Assembly: GCF_015163075.1 (NCBI RefSeq)
Contig: NZ_JADDXU010000011.1
Span: 124,001 to 188,000 of the forward strand
DNA from: Streptomyces justiciae
GTDB taxonomy: Bacteria > Actinomycetota > Actinomycetes > Streptomycetales > Streptomycetaceae
Reading direction: 5' to 3'
DNA: 64,000 nucleotides
The position numbers were made by a program, and so were the translations under genes. Within the stretch, counting starts at the first letter, position 1, and every line of letters begins with the position of its first letter. Shown here piece after piece: positions 33,287 to 41,905 of the stretch. The notes beneath the pieces are model-generated. The model had not been told where the DNA came from. It did no database searches and was given only the letters and a program-made list of their open reading frames with translations.

Positions 33287-33331
33287 CCCCGGGCCCTCAC
33301 CTCGCGACCGACCGCCACAGAACCTCAGGCC

Positions 33332-34048
33332 TCACGGCGTGATCAACCGCCGCAGGACCGCACGCCTCGCCGACACGGACAGCGCGACCAGGGCCGCCAA
33401 CACCGCCTCCGCGAGGAGCGTCCCCTGCGTGCCCACCAGACGGACGCTGAGCGCCCCGAGTCCGGCCCCGGCCAGCAGGGTGAGGACACTCAAGGTGCGC
33501 CTAAGGTCGCCGGACGCCGTGCGCTCCGCGGCGCGGCTGCCGATGAGGCCGGTCAGGGTGCCGGTCATGACCGTGGTCGTCAGTTCCGGTATGCCGACCC
33601 GCCGGACGGCCGCGTTCTGCATGCCGAGCGCCACGGCGCAGAGGAGCACCTGGACGGAGCGAGCGCCGCCGGACACCGCGGCGAGGGCGAGGAGGACGGA
33701 CTCCGTCGCCGCACACAAGGCAAGCAACGTACGGGAGTTGACCCGGCGCGGTGGCACCGCGCGGATCAGCAGCGCCCCGAGGACGAAACCGCCGAGGGCG
33801 ATCAGCGGGCCGGTCGGCGCGTGCCCCGGCGCACCGCTCAGCGCCAGGCCGACGAGGACGACGTTGCCGGTCATGTTGGCCACGAACACATGGCCGAGGC
33901 CGAGCAGGCTGACGGCGTCGATCACTCCGCTGAGCAGGGTGAGCACGAGCAGCGGTATCGGGAGCCAGTCGTGCCGGGGGTCGGCGACGAGGGCGCTGCG
34001 CAGCAGGGGCGCGGGGCGGTCGGTCTCCGGCCGGGTACGGCAGTTCAT
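33332..34048 (-). CDS. DUF1275 (YoaK-type) membrane protein
   Basis: A 238-residue membrane protein of the DUF1275 family. Its signature is LSGVIDAVSLLGLGHVFVANMTGNVV near residues 39-65. About six hydrophobic segments follow, including LIALGGFVLGALLIRAV, SVLLALAAV and VQVLLCAVALGMQNAAV. The function is unknown and transport is suspected. Upstream, the start lies in a 66-base repeat shared with the end of the malic enzyme gene. Confidence 0.85.
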   Translation of the reverse strand: MNCRTRPETDRPAPLLRSALVADPRHDWLPIPLLVLTLLSGVIDAVSLLGLGHVFVANMTGNVVLVGLALSGAPGHAPTGPLIALGGFVLGALLIRAVPPRRVNSRTLLALCAATESVLLALAAVSGGARSVQVLLCAVALGMQNAAVRRVGIPELTTTVMTGTLTGLIGSRAAERTASGDLRRTLSVLTLLAGAGLGALSVRLVGTQGTLLAEAVLAALVALSVSARRAVLRRLITP

Positions 34049-34185
34049 GTCGTCGTCCGTTTCCGAGCCTCGGAACCGCCTCTCGGACCGCGGTCACCGG
34101 GCCGTGCACCGGCTATCACTGTCGTCGTCCGTTTCCGAGCCTCGCCGTCGCTTCTCAGACCGCGGTCACCGGCTGGTACACCGGC
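34048..34185. repeat. 66-base imperfect direct repeat
   Basis: Two ungapped 66-base copies, 34048-34113 and 34120-34185, agree at about 56 positions and start with the same 25 bases (TGTCGTCGTCCGTTTCC and onward). The second copy includes the last codons and stop of the malic enzyme gene (PVTAV-stop); the first holds a decayed version of those codons (PVTAV then R) directly before the DUF1275 start. Confidence 0.8.
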
Positions 34186-35858
34186 TCCCACATGGCCTCG
34201 CGAACCCGTTCCTCGATCGTCGCGTCGATCGTCGTACGCGCGACCCCGTCCTCAGCCGCCGCGCGGGCCACGGCGACGGCCACGGCGGTGGAGGTGCGGC
34301 GCAGTTCGTCGGTGAGGGGCAGGATGGCCGCCCCGGGTGCGGTGGGGTCGACCTGGGCCGCGACGGCGTGGGCCGCGGCGGCGAGCATTCCGTCGGTGAC
34401 GCGGGTGGCGCGGGCGACGACGGCGCCCAGGCCGAGGCCGGGGAAGACCAGCGCGTTGTTGGCCTGGCCGATGAGGTGGGTGACCCCGTCCCGGGTGACG
34501 GGCTCGAAGGGGCTGCCGGTGGCGACCAGGGCGCGGCCGTCGGTCCAGTCGAGCAGCTCGGCGGGGACGGCTTCGGCGAGCCGGGTCGGGTTGGACATCG
34601 GCAGGATGATCGGGCGGTCGGTGTGCTCGGCCATGGCGCGGACGACGGTCTCGGTGAAGGCGCCGCCCTGACCCGAGGTGCCGATCAGGACGGTGGGGCG
34701 GACCTGGCGGACCACCTCCTCCAGCGGGATGCCGCCGAGCTTGTCATCCCGCTGCCAGTCGGCTACTTCGTCGGCGGGGCGGGCGTAGGGGAGCTGGAAG
34801 TCGCGCAGGCCGTCCTGGTCCTGGGTGAGGAGCCCGTACCGGTCGACGGCCCAGAAGCGGCGGGTGGCGTCCTCGTGGCCGAGTCCGTCCGCGGCCAGGG
34901 CGTCCCGGAGCTGGTCGGCGACGCCGATCCCGGCCGTGCCCGCGCCGAAGACGACGACGCGGTGCTCGCGCAGCGGCAGCCCGCTGGCGCGGACGCCGGA
35001 CAGGACGGCGGCGAGGTTGACCGCGCCGGTGCCCTGGATGTCGTCGTTGAAGACGAACCGCTCGAAACGGTAACGGTCGAGGATGCGGCGGGCGTTGGCC
35101 GGTCCGAAGTCCTCGAAGTGCAGCAGCGCGTCGGGGAAGAGCCGGCTCACGGTGGTGACGTAGGCGTCGATGAAGGCGTCGTAGGTCTCGGTGTCCACGC
35201 GGGGGTGGCGGTTGCCCAGGTAGAGCGGGTCGTCGAGGAGCTGCTCGCGGTTGGTGCCGACGTCGAGGACGACGGCCAGGGTGCGGGCCGGGTCGATGCC
35301 GGCGGCGGCCGTGTAGACGGCGAGCTTGCCGACCGAGATGTCGATGCCGCCCACGCCCCAGTCGCCGATGCCGAGGATGGCCTCGCCGTCCGTCGCCACG
35401 ACCAGGTCGACGTCCGCGGCCGTGAGGCCGGAGGCGCGCAGCGCGGGTTCGATGTCCTCGGGTGCGTCGACGGAGAGGTAGATGCCGCGCGGGCGCCGGT
35501 ACTCGTTGCTGTAGCGCTCGATGGCGGTGCCGACGGTCGGGGTGTAGACGATGGGCAGCATCTCGGAGAGGTGGTCGCTCACCAGCCGGTAGAACAGGAC
35601 CTCGTTCCGGTCGTGCAGGGCGGTCAGGTAGACGTTCTTGGCGAGGTCGCTGGGCTGCGCGGTGTACTGCCCGTAGGCGCGGTCGGCCTGCTGGTCCAGG
35701 GTCAGCACGCGGGGCGGGATGAGACCGTCGAGGCCGAGGGCGCGCCGTTCGGGTGCGGTGAAGGCCGTGCCGCGGTTCAGCCGGGGATCGGCGAGGACGG
35801 CCCGGCCGCGGGCCGATGTCTCGAAGCCTCGGGTCTGCGGGTTCCACCGGGTGTTCAT
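34155..35858 (-). CDS. NAD-dependent malic enzyme (large type)
   Basis: A 567-residue malic enzyme that oxidatively decarboxylates malate to pyruvate. The length and motifs match the large NAD-type enzymes: LYRLVSDH-like FYRLVSDHLSEMLPIVYTPTVG, RGIYLS, LGIGDWGVGG, the metal-binding HFEDF and NDDIQGTG, and the cofactor loop VVFGAGTAGIG. The ATG at 35858 has AGGGAGAA upstream. A divergent LysR gene 120 bases away probably controls it. The enzyme links the TCA cycle to pyruvate; the cofactor preference is inferred from size only. Confidence 0.9.
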   Translation of the reverse strand: MNTRWNPQTRGFETSARGRAVLADPRLNRGTAFTAPERRALGLDGLIPPRVLTLDQQADRAYGQYTAQPSDLAKNVYLTALHDRNEVLFYRLVSDHLSEMLPIVYTPTVGTAIERYSNEYRRPRGIYLSVDAPEDIEPALRASGLTAADVDLVVATDGEAILGIGDWGVGGIDISVGKLAVYTAAAGIDPARTLAVVLDVGTNREQLLDDPLYLGNRHPRVDTETYDAFIDAYVTTVSRLFPDALLHFEDFGPANARRILDRYRFERFVFNDDIQGTGAVNLAAVLSGVRASGLPLREHRVVVFGAGTAGIGVADQLRDALAADGLGHEDATRRFWAVDRYGLLTQDQDGLRDFQLPYARPADEVADWQRDDKLGGIPLEEVVRQVRPTVLIGTSGQGGAFTETVVRAMAEHTDRPIILPMSNPTRLAEAVPAELLDWTDGRALVATGSPFEPVTRDGVTHLIGQANNALVFPGLGLGAVVARATRVTDGMLAAAAHAVAAQVDPTAPGAAILPLTDELRRTSTAVAVAVARAAAEDGVARTTIDATIEERVREAMWEPVYQPVTAV

Positions 35859-35930
35859 CGTCGTTCTCCCTGAAGGGGTGAAGAGGTTCTGGGGCTCGGG
35901 TTCCATCGTCGTGTTGCCGTATTCGATGCG

Positions 35931-35943
35931 TCCAATGCCTGGA
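35931..35943. promoter_or_regulatory. LysR-type T-N11-A box
   Basis: TCCAATGCCTGGA fits the T-N11-A pattern with inverted TCCA and TGGA ends. It lies between the malic enzyme and LysR genes. A related half, CGTCCAAATGC, follows a few bases later, as often seen for the activation site of LysR regulators. Confidence 0.5.
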
Positions 35944-35978
35944 TACGTCCAAATGCATGCGCCGATAGCATCGGTTCC

Positions 35979-36902
35979 ATGGACGTGCAGGTACTCCGGT
36001 CGTTCCGCGCCGTGGCCGAGGGCGCGACCGTGACGCAGGCCGCGGCGGAGGCGCATCTCACCCAGCCGGCCCTGTCCCGCGCGCTGCGGCGGCTGGAGCG
36101 CGAGGTCGGAGCCGAGCTCTTCCAGCAGGTGGGCCGGGTGCTGCGGCTGACGCCCGCGGGGCAGGTCTTCAAGGAGCACGTGGACGCCGTACTGGACCGG
36201 CTGGACCACGGGCTGCGGGCGGTGCGGGAGACGGTGTCGCCGGAGTCGGGCCTGATCCCGCTCGCGTTCCTGCACTCCCTGGGCACCTGGCTGCTGCCGT
36301 CGCTGATCACCGGCTACCGGGAGCGGTTCCCCCTCGCCCGCTTCGAACTGCGCCAGGGCAGCGAGGCGGTGCTCCTCCAGACGCTGCTGGACGGCACGGC
36401 CGACCTGCTGCTCACCGCCGAGGACCCCGGCCATGCGCTGGTGACCTGGCGGCGCCTGCTGGTGGAGCCGCTGTGGCTGGCCGTGCCGCCGGGGCACCGG
36501 CTGGCCCAGCGCCGCCGGGCGCGGCTGGCCGAGGTCGCCGACGAGCCGTTCATCATGCTCCGGCACGAACAGGGGCTGCGGGCCGTCACCGAGGCGCTGT
36601 GCCGGAGGTCCGGCTTCACTCCGCGCGCCGGCTTCGAGGGGGACGAGGTGGCCACGCTGCGCGGCCTGGTCGCGGCGGGCCTCGGCGTCTCGCTCCTGCC
36701 CCGCCCGCACTCCGCCGCGCCCTCCGGCCGCCGTGCCCCTCGCTACCTCCAGGTCACCGACGTGGAGACCACCCGCGACATCGGCATCGCCTGGCTGACG
36801 TCCCGCACCCTGCCGGCCAACTCCCTGCGCTTCATCGACCACGCCCTGGACCACGCGGCGGCGGTCGCGGAGCAGGAGCACGTGTCCGCGCAGGAGCAGT
36901 GA
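35979..36902 (+). CDS. LysR-family regulator next to malic enzyme
   Basis: A 307-residue LysR regulator. Its N-terminal helix-turn-helix reads LRSFRAVAEGATVTQAAAEA then LTQPALSRALRRLEREVG. The effector domain starts near GLIPLAFLHSLGTWLLPSLI. It is divergent from the malic enzyme gene and likely activates or represses it in response to malate or a related acid (inference). The ATG at 35979 matches the usual start, directly before the helix-turn-helix. Confidence 0.88.
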   Translation: MDVQVLRSFRAVAEGATVTQAAAEAHLTQPALSRALRRLEREVGAELFQQVGRVLRLTPAGQVFKEHVDAVLDRLDHGLRAVRETVSPESGLIPLAFLHSLGTWLLPSLITGYRERFPLARFELRQGSEAVLLQTLLDGTADLLLTAEDPGHALVTWRRLLVEPLWLAVPPGHRLAQRRRARLAEVADEPFIMLRHEQGLRAVTEALCRRSGFTPRAGFEGDEVATLRGLVAAGLGVSLLPRPHSAAPSGRRAPRYLQVTDVETTRDIGIAWLTSRTLPANSLRFIDHALDHAAAVAEQEHVSAQEQ

Positions 36903-37006
36903 GCAGACACCCGCTCCGACTCTTTTCCGACTGATCGCGGAATCGGCGATGAGTTTCGGTGGCGGGCAGAGTCTCCCCACCGTCGTCGACGCCTCAGGAG
37001 GAACAC

Positions 37007-37651
37007 ATGGCACAGCTACTGCGCGTACAGAACTTCATGGTCTCGAGTGACGGCGTCGCCGCCGGCGAGAACCAGAGCCTGGAGAACCCGTTCGGCCTCG
37101 ACGGGGCGGAACGGCTGTTCTCCTGGGCGGGTGCGACGGCGAGCTGGCCCAACCACACCGACCCGGGTGGCAGCCGGGGCCTGGACGACTACTTCACCCG
37201 GGACTTCAGGCACAACATCGGCGCCGAGATCATGGGCCGCAACAAGTTCGGCCCGCAGCGCGGCCCTTGGCAGGACCACCAGTGGCGCGGCTGGTGGGGT
37301 GACGAACCGCCGTTCCGGACCCCGGTGTTCGTGCTCACCCACCACCCGCGCCCTTCGATCACCCTCTCCGACACCACGTTCCACTTCGTGGACGCCGACC
37401 CCGCCACCGCGCTGGAGCTGGCGCGGGAAGCGGCGCAGGGCAAGGACGTCCGGCTCGGCGGCGGGGTCACCACCGTCCGCGAGTTCCTCGACGCCGACCT
37501 CGTCGACAGCCTCCATGTGGCCGTCGCGCCGGTGAAGTTCGGGACGGGACTGCGGCTGTGGGACTCCCCGGACGACCTGCGGGACCGCTTCCATCTGGAG
37601 GTCGTGCCCAGCTCCAGCGGCGTCACCCACCACCTCCTCTGGCGCAAGTGA
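37007..37651 (+). CDS. RibD C-terminal/dihydrofolate reductase-fold protein
   Basis: A 214-residue protein of the RibD_C/dihydrofolate reductase-like superfamily, NAD(P)H-linked reductases of mostly unknown substrate. LRVQNFMVSSDGVAAG is the first strand and loop, MGRNKFGPQ corresponds to the GRxTF-type loop, VFVLTHHPRP is central, and DVRLGGGVTTVREFLDADLVD the C-terminal block. AGGAGG lies before the ATG at 37007. It is followed 11 bases later by the DinB-family gene; the two are probably one operon. Confidence 0.85.
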   Translation: MAQLLRVQNFMVSSDGVAAGENQSLENPFGLDGAERLFSWAGATASWPNHTDPGGSRGLDDYFTRDFRHNIGAEIMGRNKFGPQRGPWQDHQWRGWWGDEPPFRTPVFVLTHHPRPSITLSDTTFHFVDADPATALELAREAAQGKDVRLGGGVTTVREFLDADLVDSLHVAVAPVKFGTGLRLWDSPDDLRDRFHLEVVPSSSGVTHHLLWRK

Positions 37652-37662
37652 CGGGACGGCCG

Positions 37663-38184
37663 ATGCCCCCACACGTTCAGGACAGCGAAGTCAGCGTCCT
37701 CCTCCGGGTGTTGGACTCCCAGCGACGCCATGTGCTCGGCATCCTCGACGGCATCGACGGAGCCGAACAGGAGGAGGCGCTACGACGGCCCGTGCTGCCC
37801 TCGGGATGGCACTGCCTGGGGATGGTCCAGCACCTCGCGCTGGACGTCGAGCGCTTCTGGTTCCGGGCCGTCGTCGCCGGGGACGAGGAGGTGATCCGCG
37901 GTCTGCCGAGCGGCGACGAGGCCTGGCGGGTGGCCCCCGGCGTACCGGCGGCCGACGTGCTCGACGGCTACCGGCGGGAGGCGGAACTCGCCGACGAGGT
38001 CATCGCCGCCACCCCCGCCGGCGCCGCCCTGGCCTGGTGGCCGCACGACCTGTTCGGCGAGCCGCACCTCCATACCCTGCGGGACGTCCTGCTGCACGTC
38101 ATCACCGAGACCGCGTGCCACGCCGGACATCTCGACGCGGCCCGCGAACTCATCGACGGCCGCCGCTGGTTGGTCCTGACCTGA
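37663..38184 (+). CDS. DinB/DUF664-family protein
   Basis: A 173-residue four-helix-bundle protein of the DinB/mycothiol-transferase-like family. Likely metal-binding histidines are in MVQHLALDVERFWF and in HVITETACHAGHLDAAREL. Family members transfer mycothiol or bacillithiol to electrophiles in detoxification; many are uncharacterised. The start ATG at 37663 has only a weak GGGACGG upstream. It ends five bases before the convergent multicopper oxidase gene. Confidence 0.8.
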   Translation: MPPHVQDSEVSVLLRVLDSQRRHVLGILDGIDGAEQEEALRRPVLPSGWHCLGMVQHLALDVERFWFRAVVAGDEEVIRGLPSGDEAWRVAPGVPAADVLDGYRREAELADEVIAATPAGAALAWWPHDLFGEPHLHTLRDVLLHVITETACHAGHLDAARELIDGRRWLVLT

Positions 38185-38189
38185 AACGA

Positions 38190-39737
38190 TCAGTCCCGGT
38201 AGGCGACCAGTGCCATCATGCCGACCTCCGCGTGGTAGGCGTTGTGGCAGTGCAGCATCCACCGGCCGGGGTTGTCGGCGTCGAAGACGACGGAGAGCTT
38301 CTTCTTCGGCAGCACGACGGCGGTGTCCTTGCGCGGGCCACCGCCGTCGAGCTGGTAGGTGTGCCCGTGCAGATGCATCGGGTGCCACATCTGCGTGCTG
38401 TTGACGAAGTCGAGCCGGACGCGCTGCCCTTCCTCGACCGTGAGCGGGTGCGCGGCCGGGTCGTCCATGTCGAACGCCTTGCCGTTGACGGTCCAGTTGT
38501 ACTTGGCCATGCCGCCGCTCAGCTCGACGCGGTGCACCCGGTCCACCTTCCTGGACGCCAGTCGGACGTCGTCGGCCGCGCGCAGCTCGGACGCCGTCAG
38601 CATCCGTCCGTCCAGTTCCTTCGGGCGGACGGTCGCCTTCGGCGCGGCCCCCGATCCCGTACGGACCAGGGCCATGCCGGTGGCGTCCTTGCCCTCGGCC
38701 AGCGCGACGAGCGGGAAGGCCCCGTCGCCGAGGGTGACCAGGACGTCGTACCGCTCCCCCATCCCGATCAGGAGGGTGTCGACCTGCTGGTGCTCGACCG
38801 GAAAGCCGTCGGTGTGCGTGACGGTCATCCGGTGGCCGCCGAGCGCGACCCGGTACGCGGTGTCGCCGCCCGCGTTGATCAGGCGCAGCCGGACCCGCCG
38901 CCCGGGCCTGCCCCGATAGACCTCGGGGTCGGCGGGGACGCGCCCGTTGACCAGGTGGTACGGGTACTTGACGTCTCCGGCGTCGCCGCCGAGCAGCGCG
39001 CTCTCGGCGCCCATCAGCATGAACCTCATCGACATGCCGCCTGACGGAGGTGCAGAAGCCTCTCCCATGTCCATGCCGTCCATGTCCATCCCGCCCATGC
39101 CCTGCCGGAGTTCGGCGAGGACCTCGTCGGGGGTGCCGGTCACCCCGTCGACCCAGTCGTCGAGGACGACGACCCATTCGTCGTCGTACGACAGCGGTTC
39201 CCGGGGGTCGTCCACGATCAGCGGCGCGTACAGGCCGCGGTCGAGCTGGACGCCGACATGGGGGTGGACGAAGTACGTGCCCGGCGCGTCGGCGATGAAG
39301 CGGTAGGTGAAGTTGGCGCCCGCGCGGACCGTCCGCTGGGTCACCGGAGGGACGCCGTCCATGTCGTTGCGCAGGGCGATGCCGTGCCAGTGCAGGGAGG
39401 TCGCGGTCCGGTCGGGCAGCTGGTTGGAGAGTTCGGCGGCCAGGGTGTCGCCGGCGGTCAGGCGGATCTCCCGGCCCGGGGCGCGGCCGCTGAAGGCCCA
39501 GCTCTTGGCCGTGATCCCGGCGCCGAGGTCGAGCACGGCGGGGGCGGCGGTGAGGTTCACGTGGTGTGCCCTGCCGGTGCCCTTGCGCTGCTTCTCGGCC
39601 GCGGCGACCGCCGGGCCGGACGGGTCGACCAGGGCGGCGGGGGTCGTACCGGAGTCGCTCGTGCAGGCGGCGAGCGCGCCGACGCCCGCGGCGCCGAGTC
39701 CGGCGAGCAGGACGGAGCGGCGGTGGATGCTGTTCAT
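38190..39737 (-). CDS. Tat-exported lipoprotein multicopper oxidase
   Basis: A 515-residue multicopper oxidase (CueO/CopA-like). It has a twin-arginine start (HRRSVLLAGLG) ending in a lipobox LAAC, so it should be a Tat-exported lipoprotein. Copper ligands appear in order: LHWHGI, FVHPHVG, HPMHLHGH and MLHCHNAYHAEVGM. A methionine-rich segment (GMGGMDMDGMDMG) near residue 230 is the copper-sensing or Cu(I)-oxidising type. The role is probably Cu(I) oxidation and copper tolerance. GAGGA precedes the ATG at 39737. It is downstream of the DUF6153 gene and shares its CsoR-like control. Confidence 0.9.
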   Translation of the reverse strand: MNSIHRRSVLLAGLGAAGVGALAACTSDSGTTPAALVDPSGPAVAAAEKQRKGTGRAHHVNLTAAPAVLDLGAGITAKSWAFSGRAPGREIRLTAGDTLAAELSNQLPDRTATSLHWHGIALRNDMDGVPPVTQRTVRAGANFTYRFIADAPGTYFVHPHVGVQLDRGLYAPLIVDDPREPLSYDDEWVVVLDDWVDGVTGTPDEVLAELRQGMGGMDMDGMDMGEASAPPSGGMSMRFMLMGAESALLGGDAGDVKYPYHLVNGRVPADPEVYRGRPGRRVRLRLINAGGDTAYRVALGGHRMTVTHTDGFPVEHQQVDTLLIGMGERYDVLVTLGDGAFPLVALAEGKDATGMALVRTGSGAAPKATVRPKELDGRMLTASELRAADDVRLASRKVDRVHRVELSGGMAKYNWTVNGKAFDMDDPAAHPLTVEEGQRVRLDFVNSTQMWHPMHLHGHTYQLDGGGPRKDTAVVLPKKKLSVVFDADNPGRWMLHCHNAYHAEVGMMALVAYRD

Positions 39738-39830
39738 GGGGTCCTCGATCTCAGGTGCGCAGAGGGAAGGTGGCGTGCCGGAGGGCTTCGCGGCCTGATG
39801 TGCAGGCGCGAGGAAGCCGCTGGGCACGGC

Positions 39831-40286
39831 CTAGATGCGCAGCTGGGAGAGGACGGACAGGTCCGGGGGTGCGCGCTCCACCGTGCTGGTGGCTTCAGGC
39901 ACCCCGACGACGGCTTCGGCCTCGGCGGGACTCCACAGCACCGGTGTCTCCACGGGCGCTCGGAGCTTCACCACCTCGAGGCCGGCGGCCGAGCAGTGCT
40001 GCATGGCCGTCCCCGAGCAGGCGGCCCGATCCACTCCGCCGACCTGCGGTACACCGTTGAGGGCGGCCTGTCCGACCGTACGACCGTGCCGATGCCCGGC
40101 AACGGAGGCCATATCGCCGGCCGACATGGTCATGACGTGCCCGGCGGTCGGCGTGGCGGACAGCTCGTGATGGGCCAGCACGGCGAGTGCCGCGAGCACG
40201 GCGACGACAGCGGCGCACACCACACGGCCCACGCCCTGCCGGGCACGGTTCCGTTGGGTGGAGGTTCCCCGCACTGTCATCGTCAT
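39831..40286 (-). CDS. DUF6153 family membrane-linked protein
   Basis: A 151-residue protein with one N-terminal hydrophobic segment (VVCAAVVAVLAALAVLAHHE) followed by a His/Met-containing stretch (GHVMTMSAGDM, AGHRHGRT), a common look for DUF6153 proteins near copper genes. The ATG at 40286 lies seven bases from a TATATT -10 element, so the transcript may lack a leader; ATG 40280 is an alternative. Binding of copper outside the membrane is plausible from the His and Met residues. It precedes the multicopper oxidase by about 93 bases and shares its promoter. Confidence 0.78.
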   Translation of the reverse strand: MTMTVRGTSTQRNRARQGVGRVVCAAVVAVLAALAVLAHHELSATPTAGHVMTMSAGDMASVAGHRHGRTVGQAALNGVPQVGGVDRAACSGTAMQHCSAAGLEVVKLRAPVETPVLWSPAEAEAVVGVPEATSTVERAPPDLSVLSQLRI

Positions 40287-40293
40287 CGCCGCC

Positions 40294-40312
40294 AATATAC
40301 CCGGAGGGGGTA
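40294..40312 (-). promoter_or_regulatory. CsoR-like copper operator overlapping the -10 element
   Basis: TACCCGGAGGGGGTA (40298-40312) matches the TACCC-N-GGGTA form of CsoR operators. The minus-strand -10 hexamer TATATT (40294-40299) touches it, seven bases before the DUF6153 ATG. Binding of a CsoR repressor there would block the copper operon until Cu(I) rises. No csoR gene is in the window. Confidence 0.65.
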
Positions 40313-40395
40313 ATGGTGGGGCCGGGCCGTCGCACGCCGGGGCCCACCGGAGGAAGCCTGATCCGTCCCGAACCCTTGACGACTCCCGTATGACT

Positions 40396-40433
40396 GCGTA
40401 GACATGTCCGCGTAGACATGACTGCGCAGTCAT
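40396..40433. promoter_or_regulatory. Operator cluster before the LacI-type gene
   Basis: GCGTAGACATG occurs at 40396-40406 and again at 40410-40420 (14-base period), followed directly by the perfect 16-base palindrome ATGACTGCGCAGTCAT (40418-40433). The site is 75 bases before the LacI ATG and suits autoregulation. Confidence 0.6.
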
Positions 40434-40507
40434 TGAAAGGATGCCTGCGGCAGTCGGACTTCGATCAAGTGGTCGAAACAGCCGGAAACGGTCGACGGGA
40501 GACACAC

Positions 40508-41575
40508 ATGGCGCCAGGGACGAAGCGCGGCGGGAACTCCGCGGCGCCCAGCGGCGTGGACGTGGCCCGGCTGGCCGGGGTCTCGCAGAAGACGGTCTCC
40601 AGGGTCTTCAACGACGAGCCGTACGTCTCCGCCGACGTGCGCAGACGCGTCCTCGACGCCGCCGAGCAGCTCGGTTACCGGCGCAACAACGCCGCCCGGG
40701 CGCTGGCTTCGGGACGCACCCGTTCCATCGGAGTGGTCACGCTGGGCACCGCCCTGTACGGTCCCGCCTCACTGCTCATGGGCGTCGAGCGGGCCGTACG
40801 GGACATGGGGTACGCGCTCCGGGTGGTCAACACGATGGAAGGCGATCCGGCAGGCGTCGCCGGCGCGGTCGGCTCACTCCTCGACCAGGGCGTGGACGGC
40901 ATCGTCATCTCCGAGCCGATCGAGGAGGAGGGCACCGCGGGAGAGACACCCCTGCGCGTCGACGTACCCGTCCTCGTGCTGGGCGCGCCCTCACCGGTGA
41001 CCGCGCCCCTGGTGCTGACCGCGGGGGGCGGCGCCGGACCGATGGCCCGGGCCGCCACCGAACACCTCCTGGAACTCGGACATATGACGGTCCATCACCT
41101 CGCCGGTCCACAGCGGTGGTACGCCGCCCGCGACCGTCTGGAGGGGTGGCGGTCCGCGCTGATCGCGCACGGCCGGACCGTGCCCGAGGTCATCGAGGGC
41201 GACTGGTCGGCCGCGTCGGGATACGCGGCGGGCCGGGAACTGGCCCGGGACACCGAGGTCACCGCCGTGTTCGCCGCCAACGACGACATGGCGATCGGTC
41301 TGGTCCGGGCCCTGACCGAGGCCGGGCGGCGGGTGCCGCAGGACGTCGGTGTCGTCGGCTTCGACGACATTCCCGTCGCCGCCTATGTGACGCCTCCCCT
41401 GACCACGGTGCGCCAGCCCTTCGACACCGTGGCCCAGGAAGGGCTCAAGCGTCTGGTGCACGCCATCGAGAACCCGGACGCGACACAGCTGCCGGCCGCC
41501 GACCCACCGGTCGACCTCATCGTCCGGGCGTCCAGCGGGCCGCTCATGAAGGGAGGCCGCGCCACCGAGCAGTGA
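40508..41575 (+). CDS. LacI-family transcriptional regulator of the sugar locus
   Basis: A 355-residue LacI regulator. The N-terminal helix-turn-helix reads VDVARLAGVSQKTVSRVFND then RRRVLDAAEQLGYRRNNAARAL. The sugar-binding domain includes VFAANDDMAIGLVRAL and VGVVGFDDIPVAAYVTPPLTTVRQP, both typical. The preceding operator cluster suggests self-control. It probably represses the following ABC-transporter and glycosidase genes in the absence of the imported sugar. The ATG at 40508 is followed by a short basic arm before the helix-turn-helix. Confidence 0.88.
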   Translation: MAPGTKRGGNSAAPSGVDVARLAGVSQKTVSRVFNDEPYVSADVRRRVLDAAEQLGYRRNNAARALASGRTRSIGVVTLGTALYGPASLLMGVERAVRDMGYALRVVNTMEGDPAGVAGAVGSLLDQGVDGIVISEPIEEEGTAGETPLRVDVPVLVLGAPSPVTAPLVLTAGGGAGPMARAATEHLLELGHMTVHHLAGPQRWYAARDRLEGWRSALIAHGRTVPEVIEGDWSAASGYAAGRELARDTEVTAVFAANDDMAIGLVRALTEAGRRVPQDVGVVGFDDIPVAAYVTPPLTTVRQPFDTVAQEGLKRLVHAIENPDATQLPAADPPVDLIVRASSGPLMKGGRATEQ

Positions 41576-41905
41576 CCGCCGACTGACCTCCGGCACCTCC
41601 GCCCGGGCATCCGCACCATCGGGACCCCGCCCCGGACGACGCCGAGCCGCACCTGCACACGACGGGCCGCACCCCCGGGTCTCCCCCGGCCTTCCGCGAC
41701 CCGCCCCGCCCGGCCGCGACAGCGACTTCCACGGAACGCGACGCACGCGCCGGCCTCCCCCTGACTCCGTACGCACCGCCCGGCCGTGTTCCGGCCTCCG
41801 CGCCCCGGCCGACCCGTGCGCGCTCCTCGACGCGCCGCACCCCACCATGCCCCCGCACGCCCTCGCCAGGCGTGCCGCCATCTTCGCCTCCGGCGGGAGT
41901 TCACC
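41576..41905 (+). other. 330-base region without a gene
   Basis: Between the LacI gene and the binding-protein gene the plus strand is strongly C-rich. No credible start, ribosome-binding site or family-like protein was found on either strand, and no palindrome like the 40418 operator was seen. It probably holds the promoter and leader of the transporter operon. Confidence 0.5.
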
